Shown here: piece after piece, positions 26,400 to 34,584 of the stretch
How the letters are laid out: each line of letters opens with the position of its first letter
Position numbering within the stretch: the stretch's first letter is position 1
Origin: Actinomycetes bacterium
Lineage (GTDB): Bacteria; Actinomycetota; Acidimicrobiia; Acidimicrobiales; Acidimicrobiaceae
Assembly (NCBI GenBank): GCA_021805205.1
Contig: JAJZFV010000037.1
Span: forward strand, 62,001-126,000
Length of the DNA: 64,000 bases
Direction: 5' to 3'
Position numbers and translations under genes: made by a program
Notes under the pieces: model-generated
Seen by the model: the letters and a program-made list of their open reading frames with translations, nothing else
Told to the model about the DNA's origin: nothing
Database searches by the model: none

Positions 26400-27062
26400 T
26401 TGGTTGATTCGCCAGTCCCAGAAAAGACAGCAGGCGAAGGAGGGCGACTGGCAGATAATGGAGAGCAGATTCTCTTCGAATGTCGTCCTAACGTGGTGGT
26501 ATTGGCGGGGCCATTTCTGGCGTGCTTATTTGTGGTTGTCCTTTGCCTGGCGGTAACTATCTTTGTCCCCCACTTACCATTATTCGTTACTCTGATATTG
26601 CTGGTTGCGATAGTTGGTGCGATTGTTTTTTATCTTTTGAGGTATCTGCAATGGCGTTTCTACGCATTTCAAGTGACGGCCAAACGGATGATCTTGAAGC
26701 AGGGTCTATTGGCCAAAAAGTCAGCCGAAGTACCTCTGGAGAGGCTGGGCGAGATTGAGGTTAATATCTCCTTAGTAGAAAGGCTTCTAAGGGTTGGAAG
26801 CGTCAGGATCTCGTCGATGGGCGACGATTCAGTGATGACTCTTCGGTTTCAAGATGATCCGGTAAAGATACGTAACATGATCAATTACACTGCGGAGCAG
26901 AGGAAGGGTTCGATCGATTCCAAGGGTGGCGCTTCGAAAAATTCCTTTTCTCCGGTCGACGAGATAACAAAGCTGTTTGATGCGTTCGAGAGGGGAGCCC
27001 TCTCTTACCAGGAGTACCAGGATATAAAGGCTGCCCTAATTCGAAGGATCGTTGAGAGTTAG
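26400..27062 (+). CDS. PH domain (bPH2) membrane protein with C-terminal SHOCT motif
   Basis: This 220-residue protein has two membrane segments (about 33-52 and 55-78). A bacterial PH-like domain follows: FYAFQVTAKRMILKQGLL, VPLERLGEIEV and a VGSVRI-S strand. The C-terminus carries a short helical oligomerisation motif of the SHOCT type (residues about 182-217: ITKLFDAFERGALSYQEY). The layout matches YdbS/YdbT-like envelope proteins of unknown role. The start is TTG at 26400, chosen because GGAGG lies about ten bases upstream; no ATG or GTG fits better. The gene stands alone, convergent with the methyltransferase gene. Confidence 0.85.
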   Translation: MVDSPVPEKTAGEGGRLADNGEQILFECRPNVVVLAGPFLACLFVVVLCLAVTIFVPHLPLFVTLILLVAIVGAIVFYLLRYLQWRFYAFQVTAKRMILKQGLLAKKSAEVPLERLGEIEVNISLVERLLRVGSVRISSMGDDSVMTLRFQDDPVKIRNMINYTAEQRKGSIDSKGGASKNSFSPVDEITKLFDAFERGALSYQEYQDIKAALIRRIVES

Positions 27063-27126
27063 TTGTCGCCGTTCTGTTGCCTGCGACAACTTTTTCGCTA
27101 TCGCCCGTCAGATAAGGTGGCGACCT

Positions 27127-27894
27127 TTAGATTTCGAATGCGACCATAACCACCTCAGCCATGGGTAGTTCGTGCTCTAAAAGATACTGCCTTAGCTCCT
27201 CTTTGCGGGTCTCTTCGATGCAGGCGCGGCTTTGATATTCCGTTAGTCGTTCCTCGGCGGTGATTCGATCGTTGGTGGTAGAGCGAATCCAGCGTTCAAC
27301 CCTAGGGCTATAACCAAAGGCCTCCACTAGGTCAACTATGTAATCGGCGGTAGGTATTGTGGGGCGATCCAGAGTGTGAAAGCGTTGGTATAGTTCGTTG
27401 ACAATTGAGAGGGGGTGGTTCTGAGTCAACTCTATAACAACACTCTGGCCTGCAGCTCCAATCAGGGCATCGATGAATTTGGCTGGGTTAGGGACGTTGT
27501 ATAGGACGTTTGCGCTCAGTACGATATCTGCCTTAAGCGGTATAGGAGATGGCCAAGGAGAATGAACTGTGGTTACCCTTTCGAAGACCCCCAACTCTTT
27601 GGCGTTCTCCTCGAAGGCGTCGAGCATCTCTCTGCTCTGATCGAGCGCAATTACTTTATCGACTTGATCGACGACCAAAAGCGAGAGGCTTCCGGAGGCA
27701 GAACCGACGTCTAAGAGAGAGTGAGGTGACCTCGGCTGATCGTGAATTAACCTCTCTAGTTCTTGAACGGTCCCGCTAAGTCTCCTTGATGGATCGGGCC
27801 TAAACTTGGCTGGATTTAGGCGATAAGGACTCTTCGCTGCTCTGGCTAGGAGTTGGTCCGGCACCTTCCAATTTGCCAGAGCCTCCTCCCACAT
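27127..27894 (-). CDS. SAM-dependent methyltransferase (class I)
   Basis: This class I methyltransferase of about 255 residues has motif I LLDVGSASGSLSLLV, an acidic strand-2 end (VIALDQSREML) and motif post-I/II region ADIVLSANVLYNV. A long C-terminal part is of unknown specificity. The frame stays open back to 28224. I prefer the ATG at 27894 because the protein part resembling the family (WEEALANWKVP) starts there, and an earlier start would overlap the divergent CoA-transferase gene. A GTG at 27954 is another option. Substrate is not inferable; neighbours are catabolic enzymes. Confidence 0.75.
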   Translation of the reverse strand: MWEEALANWKVPDQLLARAAKSPYRLNPAKFRPDPSRRLSGTVQELERLIHDQPRSPHSLLDVGSASGSLSLLVVDQVDKVIALDQSREMLDAFEENAKELGVFERVTTVHSPWPSPIPLKADIVLSANVLYNVPNPAKFIDALIGAAGQSVVIELTQNHPLSIVNELYQRFHTLDRPTIPTADYIVDLVEAFGYSPRVERWIRSTTNDRITAEERLTEYQSRACIEETRKEELRQYLLEHELPMAEVVMVAFEI

Positions 27895-28148
27895 CGAAGA
27901 TATCTCAGCGATCCTATTCTCATTGCGCAATACGTCACCGTCGCCTTCGATCACTGCCCACAAATTCGATCCCGCAACCAAAGGTTGCCCGTGGGTTATA
28001 AAACCAAAGTGTATCAGCTGATAGACCGGTGGTCGATGTAGTGGGGTTTGTCGATATCTCCAAATTCTAAGAGCTCGAAGATGTAGATTGAATGGTCGTA
28101 ACTTATGTGATTTTTGGAGATGTGACTTTGACGCTGCGAAATGAATTG

Positions 28149-29294
28149 ATGGGACTTCGTGAATCGTCGGGGCCGCTATCAAATATTCTGGTTGTTGAGT
28201 TTCCTGCCATTGGACCTGCGCCATTTGCAGGTATGCTCCTCGCCGATATGGGTGCTACGGTTATTCGGATCGATCGTCGTCAGGTCGATCGATCCAAAGA
28301 AGATTCGGTTTTGGCCCAGATCTTCAAAAGTGATGTCATGGGTCGGTCAAAGGTCTCGATCGACCTTGACTTCAAAGACCCCGAAGACTTCGAGATAGCC
28401 CTATCTCTGATCCGAGCCTCCGATGTCCTACTCGAAGGGTTTCGACCCGGAGTAATGGAACGACTTGGTTTTACTCGGGATCGTCTTGAGGCCACAAATC
28501 CCCATTTGACCTATGGTCGTATGACTGGATGGGGACAGAGTGGGCCGATATCAAATTTGGCGGGTCACGATATGAATTACATCTCCCTCTCGGGGGTACT
28601 TTCTATGATTGGCGAAAAGGACGGCCCACCTTCCATTCCTCTTAACTTGATTGGTGACTTTGGTGGTGGTGGAATGGCGATGGCCTTTGCTATCGTCTCA
28701 ACTCTGGTAGGAGCTCGGGAGGATCGAGGTTTTTCTGAGTTGGATGTAGCCATGATTGACGGTGCATCTAACTTGGCCGCCATGATATTTGGGATGCGCT
28801 CTAATGGATCGTGGCTTGATCAGCGGGGATCGAACCTCCTTGACGGGGGAACACCTTTTTACTCGATCTACCGCTGCGGCGACGGTGGCTACTTTGGAGT
28901 AGCTGCGCTAGAGCCACAGTTCTATCGGGCGCTGGTTGCAACTCTTGGAGTTGACTCCGAGGAGTGTTTTGTTGATCAATCCAATAAGTCGCGGTGGAAT
29001 GAGATGAGGAGGCGATTCGAAGAGATCTTCGCCTCGAACACCCGCCAATACTTTACCGCCCTCTTATCACAATTAGATACCTGTGCCTTTCCAGTTCTAA
29101 CTCCAAATGAAGCCATAGATCACCCTCATAACCGCGCAAGGGGTTCCTTCGTCGAAGTGGCTGGTGTAGTTCAACCTGCACCATTTGCGATAGTAAATGG
29201 GCAAAGGTCTTCAAAGGTGCTCCCACCACCTTTTCCGGGGCGTGATAGCGAAAAGATCCTTGCAATTCTCAAAGAGGCGGCTATGAAGTCTTAG
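28149..29294 (+). CDS. alpha-methylacyl-CoA racemase / CaiB-BaiF CoA-transferase family
   Basis: This 381-residue CaiB/BaiF-superfamily protein resembles alpha-methylacyl-CoA racemase. The racemase pair His140 (GHDMNYISLSG) and Asp170 (GDFGGGG) is conserved, favouring racemisation of branched-chain acyl-CoA over CoA transfer. The LLADMGATVIRID block near residue 31 binds CoA. Start is set at the ATG at 28149, where family similarity begins; the frame is open 19 codons further. It is followed by a Rieske oxygenase and an NCS1 permease on the same strand, but a hairpin after it makes a single operon doubtful. It fits side-chain degradation of sterol-like or methyl-branched acids. Confidence 0.85.
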   Translation: MGLRESSGPLSNILVVEFPAIGPAPFAGMLLADMGATVIRIDRRQVDRSKEDSVLAQIFKSDVMGRSKVSIDLDFKDPEDFEIALSLIRASDVLLEGFRPGVMERLGFTRDRLEATNPHLTYGRMTGWGQSGPISNLAGHDMNYISLSGVLSMIGEKDGPPSIPLNLIGDFGGGGMAMAFAIVSTLVGAREDRGFSELDVAMIDGASNLAAMIFGMRSNGSWLDQRGSNLLDGGTPFYSIYRCGDGGYFGVAALEPQFYRALVATLGVDSEECFVDQSNKSRWNEMRRRFEEIFASNTRQYFTALLSQLDTCAFPVLTPNEAIDHPHNRARGSFVEVAGVVQPAPFAIVNGQRSSKVLPPPFPGRDSEKILAILKEAAMKS

Positions 29295-29347
29295 TTGGCA
29301 AATTTATAGCATGTAACAGATTTGTAACTTCGACGCTCCGGATGGCT

Positions 29348-29397
29348 AAATGCCTCGACTAGCCTTATTTCACAGGTCTTAGCTAGTAGGCATTTTC
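29348..29397 (+). terminator. terminator-like hairpin after racemase gene
   Basis: AAATGCCT and ACTAGC on the left (two-base bulge between) pair with GCTAGT and AGGCATTT on the right around an 18-base loop, ending in a TTTT run. It stands about 50 bases after the racemase stop and 30 bases before the next gene's start. Confidence 0.55.
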
Positions 29398-29425
29398 GCC
29401 ATTCGAAGAAACTTTTGAGGTGATC

Positions 29426-30457
29426 GTGGCTCCGAAAGAGCAAAACCTTCTCGACAATCGCGATGAGCGGTTGTCAAATTTCTACCATGTCGTCGCCAAG
29501 TCAGCTGATATTGACGAGTCACCGACGCCTATCTCAATTCTCGATAAGGACTACGTTTTTTTTCGCCGGGACGAAAAGATTGTCGCTTTTGAAGATAGGT
29601 GCCCCCATCGAGGAGCACCTATCTCCATTGGAAAGTTCTGCGACGATTACATTGAGTGTGGATATCACGGATGGAAGTTCTCCTACGACGGGGGCTGTAG
29701 TGAAATCCCGGCACTCGGAGGCGACGCAACGATTCCAAAGGCAGCACGGCTATCTGCGCCATTTTCTGTTGAGGAGCGATACGGCCTGGTCTTCGTAGCC
29801 ATAGGCGAACCTAAAGCTCCGATAATCGTGATAGAAGAGTTTGATGACCCTAACTTTGATACTGGCTACCTCGAAGTCTTCGAGGCTAGACAGCACGCAG
29901 CATTCCTAGCTGATAACTTCCTCGATGTCGCTCACTTCCCGTTCGTTCATAGCTCTACCTTCGGCGATGGTGAGGATAAGGTGGTGGGCGACTTTGAGAT
30001 CTCAGAGGATGGCCCCGGCTTCGTTGCCACTTACGAGCACACCTTTTCCAATCGTGAAGATCCACTTGTGAGCACCGGTCAACATGAACTGCTTCAGCGG
30101 AGGAGACTTACCTATAAATTTGTGGCACCATTTCAGCTGACGCTGCGGATCGAGTTTTTAGCAACCGGAGGCGTGAACACTATTGCATTCTTTGTAACGC
30201 CAACGGCGGAGCGTTCTTCTCGCCTCTACTCAATATTGGTTCGAAACGACTTAGGTGGCTCCAAACTTGCAATGGGTGAGGCGGTTGCCTACGAGGAGAA
30301 GATCATCATTGAAGATCTCGCTATCCAAGAGGCATACAACTCAAAGGGGTTCCCGCTCGGTGCCACTGGTTTTGTAAATACCCGAGCCGATCGGGTTACA
30401 TCAACATTTCGTAGAAAGCTACGGGAGGCTCTCGGAGAAGACACCTCCGACGAGTAA
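29426..30457 (+). CDS. Rieske [2Fe-2S] aromatic oxygenase
   Basis: This single-polypeptide Rieske non-haem iron oxygenase of about 343 residues binds its cluster via Cys61-x-His63 and Cys80-x2-His83 (numbered from the GTG at 29420). The catalytic iron site shows DNFLDVAHFPFVH with Asp169, His172 and His177, the pattern of VanA/PobA-like demethylases and PaO-type oxygenases. The preferred start is the GTG at 29426, with GAGG five bases upstream; the GTG at 29420 is possible. No ferredoxin or reductase gene is adjacent, so electrons must come from a partner elsewhere. Substrate unknown; demethylation or ring hydroxylation are both plausible. Confidence 0.88.
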   Translation: MAPKEQNLLDNRDERLSNFYHVVAKSADIDESPTPISILDKDYVFFRRDEKIVAFEDRCPHRGAPISIGKFCDDYIECGYHGWKFSYDGGCSEIPALGGDATIPKAARLSAPFSVEERYGLVFVAIGEPKAPIIVIEEFDDPNFDTGYLEVFEARQHAAFLADNFLDVAHFPFVHSSTFGDGEDKVVGDFEISEDGPGFVATYEHTFSNREDPLVSTGQHELLQRRRLTYKFVAPFQLTLRIEFLATGGVNTIAFFVTPTAERSSRLYSILVRNDLGGSKLAMGEAVAYEEKIIIEDLAIQEAYNSKGFPLGATGFVNTRADRVTSTFRRKLREALGEDTSDE

Positions 30458-30548
30458 GGGCTGCTCGGGTTGGTTTGCCCGAAGTAGTAGTTAGGGTAAG
30501 TAGCGCGCTTTGGTGCGTGAAGTATTTATACAAGAGGAGAATAAGAGC

Positions 30549-31979
30549 TTGAAAGAGGCCTTCGAGATTCCCATAGCGGAAGCCGGACCGTTCACCCTCG
30601 AGAAGCGCGGCATTGACTACATTCCAAAGAGCGAGAGGTGGGCGACCCCTTCGAGCCTCTTCTGGATGTGGGGTGGCGCCATCTTCAACGTCGAGATCCT
30701 CGTCTACGGGGCTGTATTGATGAGCTTCGGCCTGTCCTTCTTCCAATCAGTTGTGATTATCCTTCTAGGGAACCTCTCCTATATCCTCCTTGGAGTGGCT
30801 TCACTTCAGGGTCCTGAAGCGGGCACAACTACCTTTATCATCAACCGTGCTAGCTTCGGTTCCAAAGGTTCGCGACTCATAGCTCTCTTCAACTGGTTAA
30901 CTCAGGTTGGCTTTGAGACCGAAGGTATTGCGATCGTAGTCATTGCAGGGATGGCCCTTCTGTCTAAGGTCGGAGTGGGCTCGTCTACGACAGTGAAGGT
31001 CATTCTTCTCGTAGTCGCTGGCGGTATCCAGTTAATTCTGCCCGCCTTTGGACACCAAGCGATCTTAAAGACACTGAAGGTCCTATTCATACCCTTCTTC
31101 GTCCTCTTTTTGGTCTTTGGAATTTTGAGTATCGGCAAAGTCAATCTTCACTCCGTGGCACACGGTGCCAACTGGCAGACCTTAACTGAAGGATTAGCCT
31201 TTATCCTCTCCGCCTCGGGCCTCGGTTGGACTGAAAATGGAAATGACTACTCCCGTTACCTCCCCCGTGATGCCTCCAAGGGCAAGACGGTTCTCTTTGT
31301 TACCCTTGGAACATATGTACCGTCGGTTCTTCTTATGATCCTCGGTGCTGCAGCGGCGACCTTCGCCGGTTCGGCTTCTGGTTCCATCCCTGGTATTGCA
31401 TCCAAGCTCACACCTTGGTTTATTTGGCCATATCTCATCGTTGCAATCATCCAGATCTTTGCCATCAATAGCTTGGACCTATACTCCTCGGGGGTTACGC
31501 TTCAGGCTCTCGGCCTTAAGTTGGCGCGATGGAAGGCGACTCTTCTCGACACCGTGATATGTACCTCTTTGGCCGCCTATGCGGTATTTTCATCCTCCTT
31601 CAACACCTTGCTCTCTGAGTTCATCCTCTACATCATCGTGTGGGTGGCCCCTTGGACTGCTATCTATCTAGTTGACTGGTTGATGAGAAAGCGGCAGTAC
31701 TCTGCTACTGATCTGCAGCTTGTCGATAGGGGAATCTACTATCGGGGAAATGGAATATTCATGCCCGGTGTGGTGGCTCAGATCGCCGGTATGGTCGGTG
31801 CAATGTTGACCATCGACGTCTATCCCCACTACGTATCGGTCTTCTCCAATGCCACAAATGGCGCCGACATCTCAGTATTCGTTGGACTGCTAGTCGGTGG
31901 AGTCGTCTACTACGTGCTCGCCAAGCGCAAGATCGACGACGAGGTTACTGCCCAGTTTGCTGCTATCTCCATCGACTAG
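30549..31979 (+). CDS. NCS1 family permease (purine/cytosine/hydantoin-like)
   Basis: This 476-residue transporter has about twelve membrane segments. An N-terminal segment RGIDYIPKSERWATPSSLFWMWGG is the family entry, and WTENGNDYSRYLP lies in the conserved helix 6 region. NCS1 members use Na+ or H+ to import nucleobases, allantoin, hydantoins or similar compounds. I start it at the TTG at 30549, which has GAGGAG nine bases upstream; the frame is open to 30510. It follows the Rieske gene by 91 bases. A strong terminator lies about 100 bases after its stop. Confidence 0.9.
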   Translation: MKEAFEIPIAEAGPFTLEKRGIDYIPKSERWATPSSLFWMWGGAIFNVEILVYGAVLMSFGLSFFQSVVIILLGNLSYILLGVASLQGPEAGTTTFIINRASFGSKGSRLIALFNWLTQVGFETEGIAIVVIAGMALLSKVGVGSSTTVKVILLVVAGGIQLILPAFGHQAILKTLKVLFIPFFVLFLVFGILSIGKVNLHSVAHGANWQTLTEGLAFILSASGLGWTENGNDYSRYLPRDASKGKTVLFVTLGTYVPSVLLMILGAAAATFAGSASGSIPGIASKLTPWFIWPYLIVAIIQIFAINSLDLYSSGVTLQALGLKLARWKATLLDTVICTSLAAYAVFSSSFNTLLSEFILYIIVWVAPWTAIYLVDWLMRKRQYSATDLQLVDRGIYYRGNGIFMPGVVAQIAGMVGAMLTIDVYPHYVSVFSNATNGADISVFVGLLVGGVVYYVLAKRKIDDEVTAQFAAISID

Positions 31980-32078
31980 GCTGACCCTAAGCCTTGACCA
32001 TTTGGTAGATTGATCTTTACTTACCTTGTGGTCGAAGTTGGCTTCGGCCAGTAGGGGAAACATCTAAAATCGCCTTTG

Positions 32079-32115
32079 AAGGGGCCGTTCGGTAACACCG
32101 ATGGCCCCTTTTGCT
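32079..32115 (+). terminator. intrinsic terminator after NCS1 permease gene
   Basis: AAGGGGCC (32079-32086) pairs perfectly with GGCCCCTT (32103-32110), with TCGGT/ACCGA pairing inside the loop and TTGCTCTTT as the tail. It lies 100 bases after the permease stop and well ahead of the next start at 32186. Confidence 0.75.
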
Positions 32116-32185
32116 CTTTACATCCCCTTTTTGTCTTTGACCTCCTGCGGTATAACGATCTTCTTTGAGAAAGAGGGAGTTGTAG

Positions 32186-33535
32186 GTGTTCAACTTAGGT
32201 CATGGTAGCGGTGGAGATGTTATTCTTTCATCTGAATCCCACCTTCTAATTCTTGGTCCACCTCGCTGTGGAAAAACGCGCTCTATCGTCATTCCAAACC
32301 TCAAGAATCTTGATATCGCGACTGTGGTTACCTCGACCAAGGAGGACATCATCGCCGAGTCGATTGAGCATCGCCGACGAAAGGGCCAGGTCTTTGTCTT
32401 TGACCCCCTTGAATCAGTAAGAGATTTGAAGGGAGCCAGGCGCCTCTTCTTTTCACCGATTAGCGCAATTGAGACCTTTGACGACGCTATGGTGATGGCA
32501 CATGCGATGTTTGGCGCTTCTAACACAGCCAATCGCGGTGGCCAACTGAGCTTCTGGGAGGAGCGGGCTCAATCTTTGATCTCGTCGATTTTGCTAGCCG
32601 CAAAGATAGATCCACAGCCACGCAGTATGGATTTTGTTATGGAGACTATCGAAGGGCGTAACTTCGAAAGCGCCCTCTCTATCCTTGAAAACCGTGGCGA
32701 GCCCGAGGCGTTTAGATCGCTCTCTTCGGTTGCCCTTGCAGCACCAAAGGAGCAGAGCGGAATCGCATCCACCGCCTCATCAATACTCTCTGCATATCGA
32801 AGCCCCTCGGTATTGAATCAAGAGCGTCAAGCATTCTTCGACCCAAAGAGCTTCGTGAGATCGCGCGATACCATCTTTGTTGTAGCTCCATCGGCCCAGC
32901 AACAGGTGGTTGCACCAGTGGTACTTGGATTGATGCAGTCGATCAAAAGTGCTAGTTACGAGTGGGCCAGGGATCGATCGATTAAGGATGGAACCTTCCG
33001 TCCTAGCCCAAATGTCGCTCTGTTACTCGACGAGATGGCCAATATCGCACCAATTCGAGATCTCTCTTCGATCCTCTCTGAAGGGGCGAGCCAAGGCGTC
33101 CTTGTAATGGGAGTACTCCAAGATCTCTCCCAGGCTCGCCATAGGTGGGGAAACGAGAGCGACGGCTTTATAACGCTCTTTGGAAACGTGGCTATCTTTC
33201 CTGGAATAGCCGACAGCAATACGCTTCGGGATCTGTCACTTCTCGGGGGCGAGGAGCTAGTTACTCTACGCAGCAGGTCAACTAGGCGGTCTATCTTCTC
33301 TCCGCCCTCGGTCACAGCGAGCGAGCACTTTCACCCCAAAATAACCCCCTCGGATATCTTTTCCACACCCTCCAATGAGATACTTCTATTTTCAGGTAGA
33401 GAGGGGTTTAGTAGAGTTTTGCGGAGGGAGGGCGAAATTGGAGCTATTGAGCGCGGTATCAATACTGAGAGGACAATAGATGGGCGAACTTATGGGGCGA
33501 GGCATTGGTATCGCACTCCGATTATTGGACGCTAA
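32186..33535 (+). CDS. orphan VirD4/TraG-like coupling ATPase
   Basis: This 449-residue protein is a TraG/VirD4-type ATPase core. Walker A is GPPRCGKT (24-31). Walker B is VALLLDEMANI (277-287). A sensor-like Gln312 follows in LQDLSQARHRWG. Family neighbours FFSP, NSxWxxxAxxLI-like (LSFWEERAQSLI) and TAS-S-Y motifs are present. The N-terminal membrane anchor of classical coupling proteins is missing, and no relaxase, VirB-type or oriT-like gene is visible within 10 kb either side. Start is GTG with GGGAG seven bases upstream. It could power DNA movement, act in secretion, or be a remnant of a conjugative element with an intact frame. Confidence 0.85.
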   Translation: MFNLGHGSGGDVILSSESHLLILGPPRCGKTRSIVIPNLKNLDIATVVTSTKEDIIAESIEHRRRKGQVFVFDPLESVRDLKGARRLFFSPISAIETFDDAMVMAHAMFGASNTANRGGQLSFWEERAQSLISSILLAAKIDPQPRSMDFVMETIEGRNFESALSILENRGEPEAFRSLSSVALAAPKEQSGIASTASSILSAYRSPSVLNQERQAFFDPKSFVRSRDTIFVVAPSAQQQVVAPVVLGLMQSIKSASYEWARDRSIKDGTFRPSPNVALLLDEMANIAPIRDLSSILSEGASQGVLVMGVLQDLSQARHRWGNESDGFITLFGNVAIFPGIADSNTLRDLSLLGGEELVTLRSRSTRRSIFSPPSVTASEHFHPKITPSDIFSTPSNEILLFSGREGFSRVLRREGEIGAIERGINTERTIDGRTYGARHWYRTPIIGR

Positions 33536-33635
33536 TCGACCAATTGGCCGCGTTCAAAACCAAAGCTACCCTTTGAGTTATCGGGTTTTGAGCTAGGCTG
33601 GAGTCTCGCAAGGACGAGGGCTAGGAATGTTGTAG

Positions 33636-34016
33636 ATGATCGCCTCAGTAACTGACTTTCACGTTGTTTGGGCATGGATCGTGATCGGCGGCAACGCGCT
33701 AGCGGGAATCTGGACCTTAGCAGCCATCAAGAACCTAAAGATGCGAACTAGGGCGTTGTGGTGGTTTACAGTATTTGTCCAAGCTGCAATCTACATACAG
33801 GTTTTGACTGGAATCTATCTGGTAGCAAGTGAGCACAAAAAGATGGCCGCCTTTCACCCGTTCTACGGATTTGTGGCGATCATCGCATCGGGATTTTTAT
33901 TTGCCTATCGCGACACAATGGCCAAGTGGCTCTACTGGCTCTACGGTATCGGCGGACTCTTTATTGCGGGGTTGGGTATTCGTGCCTTTATTGTGGCAGC
34001 GTCCTTCCACTCCTAA
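33636..34016 (+). CDS. four-helix membrane protein, unknown
   Basis: This 126-residue protein has about four hydrophobic segments (8-31, 42-65, 72-92, 96-121) and little else. Motifs such as HVVWAWIVIGGNALAGIW and FHPFYGFVAIIASG with scattered His residues recall small haem- or quinone-associated membrane proteins, but there is no matched His pair I can justify. I do not recognise the family. The ATG has an AGGA about ten bases upstream. It follows the VirD4-like gene by 100 bases on the same strand, so cotranscription is possible. Confidence 0.65.
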   Translation: MIASVTDFHVVWAWIVIGGNALAGIWTLAAIKNLKMRTRALWWFTVFVQAAIYIQVLTGIYLVASEHKKMAAFHPFYGFVAIIASGFLFAYRDTMAKWLYWLYGIGGLFIAGLGIRAFIVAASFHS

Positions 34017-34206
34017 AATCCAAGGTGCGGTCATTGGAGTGCGTGTAGCTAATGGCTTCAAATCTTGCTAGGTTCGGCGCTTACTTTTTAGATAGCTGTT
34101 GACGCAGGTAGAGGTCGTGCGAACTACCTGTTGTAAGTTTAGGAATGGTATTGGAAGCCAACGATGTGGCCAAAGTTGGAGCTCACTGATCCCAGCGCTT
34201 GGTGAT

Positions 34207-34458
34207 CTAGGGGACGTTAAGTTTGATCGACTTTGTGGTTGGACAGGTTAGAGTTCGGGTGACTCCTGGGATTCTAGCGATCGCAGTCGTGACCGAGTTA
34301 CCCAATTCCGTGAGGTCGTTGGCGACGACTCTTGCTATGACGTCGTAGGGACCAGTTATCTCGTCGGCAAACTCAACGCCCGGCAGATGTGAAAGCTTTT
34401 CACCGACTTCGGAGACTCTCCCCACTTCAGTTTGAATTAGCACGAATGCAGTAACCAA
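34207..34458 (-). CDS. stand-alone RAM (Lrp/AsnC ligand-binding) domain protein
   Basis: This 83-residue protein is only the regulator-of-amino-acid-metabolism domain of Lrp/AsnC proteins (alpha-beta ferredoxin-like fold). It shows the VTAFVLIQTEVG strand, a VxxxEI-TGPYDVIARV core and a C-terminal VTRTLTCPTT strand. It lacks the DNA-binding helix-turn-helix. Such proteins form decamers and may sense an amino acid or pair with a full Lrp protein. The TTG start has AGGAAG nine bases upstream. It is divergent from the hot-dog dehydratase gene at 34585. Confidence 0.88.
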   Translation of the reverse strand: MVTAFVLIQTEVGRVSEVGEKLSHLPGVEFADEITGPYDVIARVVANDLTELGNSVTTAIARIPGVTRTLTCPTTKSIKLNVP

Positions 34459-34566
34459 GATATGCCGCTTCCTAAGTTGACTAGGTGATAGAGGCTAGTC
34501 GCTAGGTTGGAAAATTCTGAAACACCTTTAAATAAGTTGGCCGTGAACTCGTAATATTTACTCCTT

Positions 34567-34575
34567 TGTTATAAT
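34567..34575 (+). promoter_or_regulatory. extended -10 promoter, probably leaderless transcript
   Basis: TATAAT at 34570-34575 is preceded by TG and one base, the extended -10 form. Transcription starting seven bases downstream would begin almost at the ATG at 34585, so the mRNA would be essentially leaderless. No good -35 lies 17 bases upstream, which fits an extended -10 promoter. No ribosome-binding site precedes this ATG. Confidence 0.6.
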
Positions 34576-34584
34576 CAACGGTCA

